Assembly (NCBI GenBank): GCA_029215795.1
Contig: JARDYH010000001.1
Span: 190,471,654 to 190,535,653 of the forward strand
Length of the DNA: 64,000 bases
Direction: 5' to 3'
Origin: Anniella stebbinsi
Lineage: Eukaryota > Chordata > Lepidosauria > Squamata > Anniellidae
The position numbers and the translations under genes were made by a program. Shown here in pieces: positions 55,097 through 64,000 of this stretch (its first letter is position 1; each line of letters starts with the position of its first letter). The notes under the pieces were generated by a model. It worked only from the letters and a program-made list of their open reading frames with translations. It made no database searches and had not been told where the DNA came from.

Positions 55097-55415
55097 GGAA
55101 AGGGTAGGTTGACCAGATAAAATCCAGGTCAGGGCTCATGTAACTTTAACAGTTGTAGAGAAAAGGGAATTTCAGCCAGTGCCATTTGTATGCAATTAGT
55201 TCCTGGTGATATTCCCTCTTCATCACAACAGTTAAAGGTGCATGCACTATACTAGAGTGACCGTATACAAAAGAAGGCAGGCCCCCTGCAACTTTGTTGT
55301 GATGAAGAGGGACTAATTGCATACAAATGACACTGGCTGAAATTCCCTTTTCTCTACAACTGTTAAAGTTACATGAGCCCTGACCTGGATTTTATCTGGT
55401 CACCCTAGGAAAGGG
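55097..55415. mobile_element. Foldback hAT-type MITE, copy K (element 55105-55407)
   Basis: The ends are TAGGTTGACCAGATAAAATC and GATTTTATCTGGTCACCCTA. A perfect 8-bp duplication, GGAAAGGG, lies at 55097-55104 and 55408-55415. The loop is in the reverse orientation, and the right inner arm has lost about 17 bases (at about 55295-55312), giving a 303-bp element. Confidence 0.95.
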
Positions 55416-55642
55416 AGACAAACCAAAAGTCATAGTTAACTCTGTTTGCTAGATCAATTGCTTTGCTTTCTGCGTTTGAGAATTTTACACTAAAGAAATT
55501 ATTGCTCTCAAATGTTTGTCTGCTTTTCAGTGTTAATAATAATCGGGGAGAATGAAGTGTTGTATATTTTATCACAGGATAAAGAGAATTCTAGACAGTG
55601 AGACAACCATGTGGCCTACACTTAAGGCTCCTATCTCTTGAC

Positions 55643-56003
55643 TGAGGCTGCCTCTACAAGAGAGGTTTAAAGCTCTTTCAAGGCGCTTAAAAAAATTCAC
55701 CTCTACAAGAACAGAGCGCAAATCGGGTGTAGAGGCGCGTTATCTCCCCGGTTATGCGCATTATCGAATGCGTGTTAAACAGCGAATTTTATTTTGCTCT
55801 GTCCGTTAAAGCGCATTTTGACTATGTGAACAAGCGCTTATGCACATTAACGACTTGTAAAACACATTTTGGTCATCCCTTAATGCGCTTCGCCGCCTCT
55901 CACTGCCTCTCGTGCAGAGGTATTAGGCATAAATGCGCTTTAGCGATTAAGCGCATAATCGCCTAACCAGGCACAAAAGCGAATCCTTGTAGAGGGGACC
56001 TCA
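55643..56003. mobile_element. CpG-rich Harbinger-like MITE, copy 5 (element 55646-56000)
   Basis: GGCTGCCTCTACAAGAGAGG faces CCTTGTAGAGGGGACC. The flanks are TGA and TCA. Same length as copy 4 (355 bp) and very similar in sequence. The two lie within 1.1 kb of each other in the same orientation. Confidence 0.85.
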
Positions 56004-59000
56004 GCAGACAAAGGAAATTTAAGTCTGCTCTGCTGGACTTTCTTCAAAAGACACCTTATCTGGCTATCTACAATAATGTGAGAAAAGAACAGAAAAAGAA
56101 AAGAAATGCCCAAAATCTTCTCCGGAGAAAGAGCTGAAGCTCAGAGCATGACCTCAGCAGTTGTTAACGCTAGTTATTTGACCTCACTCTAACTGGAATT
56201 AAATGGGTTTTTCAAGAGATCATTTCTCATGTGGCTCCAACTTTCATGCTGTTCCTTTTTTGGTATTGTTTCAGTCAAACACTACAAAGAAGATTAAAAG
56301 TTTGTGTTGGGAAAAGTCAGAAGTGTACCACATTTAACTGCTATTTGTTATAATTTACAAATCCCCAGCTTTGACAATAGACAGACACACTGGAGCCTTT
56401 GACTCTTTGCACCCGTGGTCTGGTCTATAAAATCTTTCTTATCCATTACTAAATTACCACCTTCATTACCATTCAGATCAAGCATTTCTCTAATTTGTTT
56501 GTTGACTATGGATTTGGTTTAGGTTAGGCTGATTATAGTAAAGACTTTACCAGCAACACTGGAGATACTTGGAAGCTCAATGAGTTGATCAATAATAATG
56601 ACAGACAAGCTTGCCTGAAAGATGACTTATCCCACCACCACTATCTTTCCCTGCAATGTGCAACCCCAGGAAAGTCCTCAGTATATTCTTGGTTGCATTG
56701 TTAGGGTGCAACTAGATCTGTGATCCTGTACATTTTTGTAATGTTAAAAGCAGCTGCAGAGGATTGGATTGCATCAGGGCCAGGGTACTTTGAGAGGGAG
56801 TTTCACCCTTTTCCTCCATGCCTCCTCCAAAGCAGCTTTTTTGAGTGTGAGCAAAATGCAAGTTCCCCCCCTGCAAGATAAATAACAGCTTTGGGGACTG
56901 GTTTAAACTGGGGAAAATGGTTGGGGGATGAATCCTTCCCCTCCCCAGTACCATAGTGCTGATGTGATCTCTCCCATCCCCACATATTTGCTTGTAACTT
57001 AAAAATGAAAAATGAGGTAGATCCCTGATCAGGGATGTCCTACATCACATCTAATTTAAACCTAATTTCTCAGGGTGATGGTGAGGAGCAATAGGCCTGG
57101 GAAATGTGTAAACCAAATCACCATCTTACAACATCATGAATTGGAATTCATTAGCAAATTTGACACTGCAGAATCGTGGGAATGGTTAGCTCCATACAGA
57201 AAATAATTGTCCTTCAGTGGACAGGATGTTGTTTTCACATTATTCAGTTTTGACTCCATTTTGCTGTGCCCATTCATTAGCAGTGGATGTGCATCAGGAA
57301 TGGATCACCTGCAAGTTGACTGGATTCTATATTAATTTCCTCTGCACAGAGCTGTGAATTTCTCACACACCTCTTACTATCTCTTGTTGACCTTTTGGCC
57401 TCACTTAGTGAAACAGCAGTTTGAAATGGAGAACTTAACGCAACACCCAGGGGGAACAATTCATTCCTCTCAAAGTGGAGAGGGAGGCTGTAACAGTCTG
57501 TTGCAATCTGTTTCTTTCACCCAACAGGCATGGTCAGAGCAGAGTGCCTTTCAGGTCAAGCTACATATCATACGTTGATCCATAGTTGCTTTTTTATGAC
57601 CTTTTTTAAAAAAAATGCAAAGCAGCTACAACTTTAGGTTGAGTAGAAGATTGGTGGATGGGAGTGAGCTGTTTAACCCTTTCCTTGCCAGCCACTTGTC
57701 TAGCAAGGAAATCACTCTCCTGCTCCATGCTGTGTTCCCAGCCAAGCGAAAAAGTAGCTAGAGGGAGAGGTGATTTTGAATGAGAAAAACAGCTGGCAAC
57801 GATGTGTCAAATCAAAAGACCATGCCCCACCCACCACTCTTCCATTCAACCTGAAGCCACCCACAGCTGCTTTGCTTTTAGGGGAAAAAAGTTGGGAAAA
57901 ACAATCAAAGAAGTCTGTTGGGTTCCACATCTGTTATGTTTGCTGCAACAAATTAACACAACTATCCCCCCTGGAATGTATCTACACTGTTATATTTTGT
58001 TTTACAATATTATAGTTGGGGTTTCAATTAGGATAACTGCCCATTTAGGCATGCATGGAGAGTGCACATGGAGGGCATAGACATCTAAAAGGGCATGAGG
58101 TCATTGATTATGGGGTTACAGAAAAGAGCAGAAATTTATTTTGATGGTTAATTATTTCATTATGGTTGTCCTCCACAGGATAAGAGGTTATAAACATTCT
58201 ATATGATCTAGATTATGTGTGGGCAAGCCAACACAGGGATCCCCATTTTGAAGGCAAGAGGAATGTGTACACAATAGCTTTCGCACACAGGAGTCTGACA
58301 AATTAAAAATTACCATAATATAAGGCAAGAACAAAGCCTCTCTAGGCAACAGCATTGGTTAAATAATTCTCTCCTTCCCAGCATACTAATTTACTTGAAA
58401 TTCTGAGATTAGTTGATTTTTAAAAGTTTTTGTATAATTCCTAATATTATCAAGCTAATTGATTTTTCTTGATTAACTGGAGCTGTGCAGACAAATGTGA
58501 AGAAAAAGTAAGGTTCAAGTGCAGGTGGGATGGAGAGGAATCCTACTCCTCTAATCAGGGATGATGGGCTTTTAAAAATAGCCACCCACCTCCTAGAAGG
58601 GTTTTCTATCGCTAGGTTACATGTTTTAATAGAACATAGGCATGATTTGTCAAGGAAGTGCAGTGCTAGCACAGAAACTCTCCTTACAATCATTATGATC
58701 CCAGTATGGAAATGTCATAGCACTTCAAGTGTTGCCTCATGTGGTGAGTGTAACATGCAAGTTATTTCCACATAGTGTACTTGAGATTCACAGCTGTGAG
58801 TCAGTGGAACGAATGTTACGAAAGCTATAGGGGGGAAATTCATGGGAAAATACTGACACTGAAGTGTTTGACACATATACTTCCAAGTGAATGTGCTGAA
58901 GAAACGAAGCATTAAAATGCTAAGGATTTTCAGAGGAGACAGAAGGATGGGAAAATAAGGGAAGTGTAATAGAACATGGTGATTCACACATTACTCACAT

Positions 59001-61044
59001 AAAAGGTCAACATGGATACAAAAGGACTGCAGAGCTGCACATTGAGACTTGCCCCGAGGCCATACAGCTTTTCTGGCCCCTCCCGTGTTGAGCACGAACC
59101 TCCACAGCAGGGTGCTTTTTGTGTTGGGGTTGTCTCCCCACATGATTTAGAACCTCATACGGGGAGCCTCCACCAATAGAGAAGGCCCTCCACTACCAAA
59201 GTTATTCCTCAACATATAAGGGACAAAGAGGGACCAAGAAACCTTGGTGACAGGACTCAGTGGGGACAGGTCCTATGGCATCCTTGTGTGTGAGTAACAT
59301 GTGCAGAGAGTGATGAACATCCCTAATGCCTTCCCATAATATATGAACCAGGAGGCATTTTATTAAGAAAAGAAACTGAACATAAGCCAAAAGAACTTTC
59401 TTTTCACAGCTGTGTCACCATGGGAATTTATTACCTGTTTGAAGAATAAGAGTGTAATGTTTTACTGTAATAGAGTTTGTATGGATAGACAAGAAAGATG
59501 TCCCTTGCCTCTGACAACGAAGAGATAGGGGGATTGCTCAGGAGACAGATAACTTCATCACTGGTCTATCGCTAGGCTTAAATGTAGTATCAGTGTGACA
59601 CAGCATTGGGGTCACGTCTGACATTCCCAAAATCTGGCATAACCCAAAATATCTTCAATTCTGCCAGAACAATCCAGACACAGTTGCAGTATACCTATTG
59701 CTGCAAACATGTGGCAATTCTGAACATTACAATGCCTGTTTAAAATATGGAAAGAAGACTGGAAAACAGTTGGGAGAGAATGTAACTTGCATCTGCTAAG
59801 ATTTAAGTCTGTTAAGTGCCATACAAATTTCATGTACATGTTCACTGTCCCATAGAATAAACACATCTTGCTTCGTTGGCTGTAAATGGACCTTCTGCTG
59901 CTTTCAAAGTTGCATATGTTATTAGTATTCCCAGAATATCCTTTAAATCTTGTTTAGATTACCAGGGACAATCAAGTGTGTTTCATTGGCTTATAATGTT
60001 GTTTTCAGGATTTCTATGATACAATCAACGACCCTTGTTTATGCTTGAAGGAAATCTCCCAAGTATGTTAGCTACACACTTTGCATGCAGTGTGTGATTG
60101 CAAGGAATTCTGAATCTGACCCAAAATACATACCCATGTAATTTACGCATTAACATATTTCAAAAGTTAAGCAGTCATGAAGCAAGAGCTCCTAATTATC
60201 TTAAAAGCTCTTTTCCTTATTTTAAGGAGACTTTGTTTTCTGATTAACTGCATGATCATGGAAATAGACAAGGAATTGGAACAAATTACTAGTTATTAGA
60301 GTTTTTACATTTTATAGTATTTGAATCTTTATAATATATGCATATTATCTTTCTGTCCATCCGGCATTCTTCCTCTTCTACTATTTTCCTCTTTTCCTTT
60401 CAAATTATACTGTACATCCTATTCTGGCTAAGCTGTATGTCCACAAGGTGTCAAATAAGACCTCGGAGAGATGGCTTTATGGCATGTGGCCAGGCAGGCC
60501 ACATAAGGGAGCAGGCATCAGATTCTAGACAGCTAAGGGAGGGCAGAACCTAGAACAACTCCCAGTGCAAACTTCCAGAAGCAATAGAAATTGCTTCAGC
60601 AAAGGTTTGAAATCAGCTGTGGTTTGGTGTCACAGGGTGACCTTTAACTGCACCCTGTCTACTCGGCTGGATGCTTACAGGGGAGTGAGAGGTTTTAGGC
60701 AATTGGAGAGGGGATGGAGCTCTGGTTCTTGGTTTCTCAGTTGAGGCTCAGGGAACAGTCAGATGTTGAATCATATTCCTTCCGAGTGGCCCACAGACGA
60801 TTCTTTCTTAGACTGGGCCTCAGGTCACTCTGAGGCGGAGGCCTGCTGGCCTACTTCCAGAAGAGTTTCCTCTGCATCAGAAACACTGCCCCAGGCATCT
60901 GGAGTCTGGACCATGAGAGTGAACCATTTCTTCTATACTTACATATCACTACAATCTATATTGTAAAGATTTAATGGTCCACATAGACTGGGCCACAGTT
61001 TCTGCTGGTATTCATTCTTGCTATAGGGTTGAAGTCATTAAAAT
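56004..61044. other. Five-kilobase repeat-poor stretch without recognised genes
   Basis: The longest part of the window with almost no recognisable repeats. No reading frame shows a known domain. The portion 60370-60960 is less AT-rich and has a 67-codon frame rich in Ser/Glu/Trp (60763-60966) that could be the edge of an old LTR-type element, but I cannot show this. Confidence 0.4.
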
Positions 61045-61195
61045 TAGGGTGACCATATTTTGGAAACCAAAAAGGAGGACAATATGGCCGCCCTGCAGGG
61101 GGCGTGCCCACCAACCTGTCCAGCCCCCCAGGCTAACCCTGTTGACCCCTGCCAGCATATTCAGAGCATGGTGGCGAGAGGGGGGGGCACCATAG
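61045..61195. mobile_element. One-ended hAT-type fragment
   Basis: TAGGGTGACCATATTTTGGA begins like M2 and the foldback family and continues AAAAAGGAGGACAATATGG, then GC-rich sequence. No partner end follows within 1 kb, so the right side seems to be lost. Confidence 0.65.
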
Positions 61196-62187
61196 CTTCT
61201 CATTACATGCAATCAGACTGAGAATCTCTTGTGTTTTATTGATTGTACCCTAATTTGGGATTATTTTATAATACAAAGAAGGTAATAAATAAATAAATAA
61301 ATAAACAAATAAATATATCCCCATAATGCATGGCTGATGAAATTTATCAGTTTTACCCCACTTATATTCTTAGGTTCCTCTCTTTCATTCATTAATTTTA
61401 ACTTTTGTACCCTGCACTTTCCACTTTAACAAAGTACTACAAAGTGCTTAAAGCAGCAATATTGAAACACAATCAAACAATATAACAATTAAACACCAGC
61501 AAACAATAAAAAGCACCTGCCGGCCCTTCCTGGGGCAGGTGGGGGGACCCCAACATCTAGAGAGAAGCCCAAAAGTATAAAAATCAAACAACAGCCAGGC
61601 CACAATCTGGCTGAAACAAAATGTCTTATATTTCCATGGGACTAAGCACAATTTTGTTGTAGAAAAGGGTAATATAGTTTGAAAATAAAAAATAATACAG
61701 TGTGCATCTGTAATCATCCACATGGCTGCCCCCTGGCTATAAGATGTTTGGTTTTGTTTTAATAAGAAAAAAATAAAAGATGCTGTGGCAAGCATCTTCA
61801 GCCCTGATCTGCCCCCCTGCATTCTCCTGCCAGCACTGTGCTGAAACCTGTTTGACACTTCCCCATTATCTGCTCCTTTCTGTGGGCCCCTGAACTTTGG
61901 CTGCAAGGTCCTGCCCTACTCCACCACTGGTAAGGTAGTAAAGGGCTCTCTTAATTTCCCCCCTCCCCTTTCTTTAATAGTTTAAAGCTCCTTGCTGCAA
62001 CACGAAAGAGTGGGACTTACTGCATAAGATAAAAATTCTCTCGCTCCCAGAAAGAGGCAGCAGCTGTAGGATATCATAATGTATTGTTGTTTTCTAAGTA
62101 ATTGTATTGTAGGGGGAGAAACCATCTCCCCTCCCATATACATATGGAGGCAGCCATACAGTGAGGGAGAGCTTTATAGCAATTTAC
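61196..62187. other. No recognised gene; (AAAT)n run
   Basis: A (TAAA)n-type run lies at 61283-61312. The 152-codon minus frame at 61448-61906 has no domain I recognise and seems to be chance in AT-rich DNA. Confidence 0.35.
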
Positions 62188-62277
62188 AGTGCAATTCTAT
62201 ACATGTCTACTTTCAAGTGAAACCCAGTGAATTCAATGGGACTTACTCCCAGGAATGTGTATAGGATTGTAGCCTTA
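62188..62277. mobile_element. Small MITE (GGCTGCAATCCTATA family), copy 2, reversed
   Basis: ACAGTGCAATTCTATACATG faces GTATAGGATTGTAGCC. The middle, GAATTCAATGGGACTTACTCC, matches copy 1 (40012) in the other orientation. Confidence 0.75.
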
Positions 62278-62773
62278 GTAACTATGTATGCACTGCAAAG
62301 TACCAAAGAAAAAGGGGCTAAAACAGGAGATTGATCCCTCACACACACCCCATTTCACATTAAACTCTTTTGATCACCAGGCAGCTGGCAACCTTCCCAT
62401 GTCCCAGGCCCATCACATAATTACGGGTAGTAAAGGCTGTGAGCTTCTCCAAGCAGTCCCTGCCAATTGTGTGGACTGGTAAGCACAATTGTAGCTTCAA
62501 GATCTCAAGGCACTATGGTGAACTCACTGGGTGCACTCTCAGACCCCAAGTTACTGGTATTCTTCTGTAGGATTTCCATCCCTAGTAGGTTAATTAAGTG
62601 CTATGCTCCCCCCACATCTACCTGCCCATCCTCTCCTTTTAAAAAAATATTTTTATTTTAAATTATTTTTAGGCTGCTTTTAAGGATAGAACCCTTTGGA
62701 ATTGTTGAGCAATTAATTTCATGCGCACATATGGTGGGGTGGGAAGAAATGGCCCAAACAGAATTGTGCAGAA
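62278..62773. other. No recognised gene
   Basis: Unique interval with an A/T run near 62640-62668. Confidence 0.3.
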
Positions 62774-63002
62774 GAACATAAGAAGTGTCATGCTGGATCA
62801 GACCAAGGGTCCATCTAGTCTAGCATTCTGTTCACACAGTCGCCAACCAGCTGCATATTGGAAGCCCATAAACAGGATATGAGTGCAACAAAACCTTCCT
62901 GCCCATGTTCCCCAGTAATAGGAGAACATAGGCTTAGTGCCTCTGATACTGGAGGTAGCACAGTAAAGAATAGATGCCAGTGTTTCCTCTCTGCTAATTC
63001 CC
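62774..63002 (-). mobile_element. CR1-like LINE 3' untranslated end (TTCTTATG-type family), minus strand
   Basis: GAACATAAGAAGTGTCATGC, GGATCAGACCAAGGGTCCAT and GCCTCTGATACTGGAGGTAG are the reverse complement of the family at 46230. It begins with the complement of the TTCTTATGTTC end, as expected for a CR1-type 3' tail. M3 starts 4 bp after it. Confidence 0.8.
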
Positions 63003-63270
63003 TGAGTAGGGTGACTAGATTTTGGAACCCAAAATCCCGGTCCCCCCCGCCACCCAAAACAACCCCCACCACCAAGCCACCCCCCCAAAACAAACCCCCC
63101 AAGCCACCCCCCCACCCAAAACAACCCCCCCACCAAGCCACCCACCCCCAAAAAACATCAGCCCCCGCCGGGTCCGCTGCCCCCCCCAGGTCCCCCACCG
63201 CCGCCGCCGGGTCCCCCGCCACTGGGCTCGTAAGGCCAGTGGCCGCGCGGAAAAGGCGGGGGAGGGCTGA

Positions 63271-63285
63271 TTACGTCACTTCCGG
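63271..63285. promoter_or_regulatory. CRE-like site overlapping an ETS-type site in M3
   Basis: TTACGTCA (63271-63278) is a one-base CRE variant. CACTTCCGG (63277-63285), read on the other strand CCGGAAGTG, is the consensus ETS-family (GABP/ELK) site. A GC-box-like CCCGCCCC lies at 63298-63305. Overlap of these three site types is typical of CpG-island promoters. Activity is inference. Confidence 0.5.
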
Positions 63286-63381
63286 ATCCGGCCCTCTCCC
63301 GCCCCTTCCGCGCGGCCTCTGGCCTCACGAGCCCGGCAGTGGCGGTGGAGGACCCAGCGGCAGCGGACCCGGCCGCCCCAG

Positions 63382-63390
63382 CAGGTAAGT
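63382..63390 (+). promoter_or_regulatory. Splice-donor consensus in M3, plus strand
   Basis: CAGGTAAGT, a full nine-base match to U1, follows CCGGCCGCCCCAG downstream of the CRE/ETS cluster. A transcript started near 63285 and running rightward would carry a first exon of about 90 bp ending here. Not shown to be used. Confidence 0.5.
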
Positions 63391-63400
63391 GCCCCGCACC

Positions 63401-63588
63401 CCTTACCCGCAGGGGCGTCCGCTTCCCTCCGGTGCTCGAATCTACTGAGAAACAGGCTTCGCGGCCTGTCTCTCAGTATCGCGCCAGGTGATGACGTCAT
63501 CACCCGGCGCGCTACTGAGGGACAGGCCGCGAAGCCTGTTTCTCAGTAGATTCGAGCACTGGAGGGAAGCAGACGCCCCTGCGGGTAA
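63401..63588. repeat. Palindromic cargo module in M3
   Basis: CCTTACCCGCAGGGGCGTCC faces GACGCCCCTGCGGGTAAGG. The CRE core TGACGTCA is at 63492-63499. The GAATCTACTGAGAAACAGGC and GCCTGTTTCTCAGTAGATTC words are preserved in full. The edge words here are CCTTACCCG and CGGGTAAGG rather than the stronger CAGGTAAG form. Confidence 0.88.
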
Positions 63589-63612
63589 GGAGTGTGAGGC
63601 GCAAGGGAGGGC

Positions 63613-63621
63613 ACTTACCTG
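63613..63621 (-). promoter_or_regulatory. Splice-donor consensus in M3, minus strand
   Basis: ACTTACCTG on the plus strand is CAGGTAAGT on the minus strand. It mirrors the site at 63382-63390 across the module (GGCCGCCCCAGCAGG on one side, CCTGCTGGGGCGGCC on the other). Confidence 0.5.
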
Positions 63622-63784
63622 CTGGGGCGGCCGCTTCCCGGGCTCCTCCTCCGCCACCGCCGCCGGTCTATCGCCGCTCCTTGCTTGCTGCCACTGCCGC
63701 GTGACCCCCCGCCACCCGGTTGGGCCGGTTCGCCCCAGGTTTCCCGGTTAGGACCGGGAAACCCCGAGCCATCTCGTCACCAGC

Positions 63785-64000
63785 GTTTTAAGGACAACAG
63801 GTAAAACTCAACATAAACCCTACTTACATTAAAGCCACTGAAATGAATGAAACTTAGGAAAACTTAAGTCCCATTCATTTTAATTGCTCTACACTAAATA
63901 GGGCTTATTTTGGATGTTACCCACTTACTTTAGAAGAAATACTGGGATAGGAAGATGTTTAAATGCTGCATTTTATCGTATTGTATTTTTATTGCATTGT
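63785..64000. other. Window end; possible decayed small MITE
   Basis: CTACTTACATTAAAGCCACTG and AAGTCCCATTCATTTTAATTG resemble words of the GCAATCCTATA family interior, but no clear ends are visible. No gene recognised. Confidence 0.3.

Larger units (their letters stand above)
63007..63784. mobile_element. Compound hAT-like element M3 with promoter-like cargo
   Basis: The left end is TAGGGTGACTAGATTTTGG, as in M2. The right end reads GAGCCATCTCGTCACC, a decayed GGTCACC-type terminus, and the 8-bp duplication is not preserved. From left to right: C-rich stretch with ACCCAAAACAACCCCCCCAC words, a hairpin arm with GCGCGGAAAAGGCGGGGGAG and its inverse CCGCCCCTTCCGCGCGG (shared with M4), a CRE/ETS cluster, an arm ending in a donor word (63382-63390), and the CRE-centred module (63401-63588), then a mirrored donor word (63613-63621). 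So it combines the M4-type and M1/M2-type cargos. Confidence 0.82.

Noticed and set aside
60763..60966. Possible retroelement leader or LTR
   Set aside because: Composition and phrasing hint at an LTR-type element, but there are no paired LTRs, primer site or polyprotein motifs in the window.
61448..61906. 152-codon minus-strand open frame with hydrophobic stretches
   Set aside because: The hydrophobic look comes from AT-rich reverse-strand codons. No known family and no supporting signals.
62858..63388. 176-codon plus-strand Pro/Lys-rich open frame
   Set aside because: It spans the junction between a CR1 tail and the C-rich left part of M3, so it joins unrelated elements.
10..64000. CRISPR-like array
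   Set aside because: The dispersed short repeats are terminal repeats of transposons at irregular spacing. There are no regular spacers, and the genome is eukaryotic.

Overview
This window looks like non-coding nuclear DNA of a vertebrate, most likely a squamate reptile (lizard-type). The evidence is the repeat content. CR1 retrotransposon 3' ends carry the ATTCTATG-type tail, and there are L2/CR1-superfamily LINE fragments, a decayed L1 ORF2 piece, tRNA-derived SINEs with an L2-like tail, and very many short non-autonomous DNA transposons. CpG is rare except inside particular mobile elements. The species call is inference from repeat style. I found no rRNA, tRNA, CRISPR, operon or bacterial gene structure, and no open reading frame I recognise as a host gene. 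The only recognisable protein similarity is to retrotransposon polymerase fragments, all broken. The window is best read as intergenic or intronic DNA.

Layout. 0-12 kb: a foldback hAT-type element (224-543), a CpG-rich Harbinger-like element (954-1310), a GC-rich unique stretch with weak exon-like signals (about 2.3-3.2 kb), a second foldback copy (4587-4906), small Harbinger-like elements and otherwise unique DNA. 12-21 kb: two large compound hAT-type elements with perfect 8-bp target duplications (12114-13051 and 17874-18794), SINE and LINE tails, and a CR1 fragment split by a foldback element (19938-20257). 21-32 kb: more foldback and Harbinger-like copies, a CR1 fragment split by a small hAT element (26888-27076), a third compound element (27512-28169), and rearranged reverse-transcriptase pieces near 31.7-32.2 kb. 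33-46 kb: Harbinger-like elements at 33.2, 34.6, 38.7 and 40.5 kb, LINE reverse-transcriptase relics at 39.2-39.8 and 43.9-44.7 kb, and a CR1 end at 44.7-45.4 kb. 46-56 kb: CR1 and L1 remnants, five-copy CpG-rich Harbinger-like family members (one swollen to 936 bp by foreign GC-rich DNA), and a fused foldback dimer (53622-54208). 56-64 kb: mostly unique DNA, then a CR1 tail and a fourth compound hAT-like element (63007 to about 63784).

The most notable signal is the cargo of the compound hAT-type elements. Three of them share a palindromic GC-rich module of about 170-210 bp. Its edges carry splice-donor consensus (CAG|GTAAG, several times the full CAG|GTAAGT) pointing outward on both strands. 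In its best-preserved copies the centre is a CRE palindrome (TGACGTCA). The module occurs in elements with two different terminal-repeat types, so it has moved between families. The layout resembles a mobile, two-way 'promoter plus first exon plus donor' cassette. That function is inference; the motifs, palindromes and target duplications are visible in the sequence.
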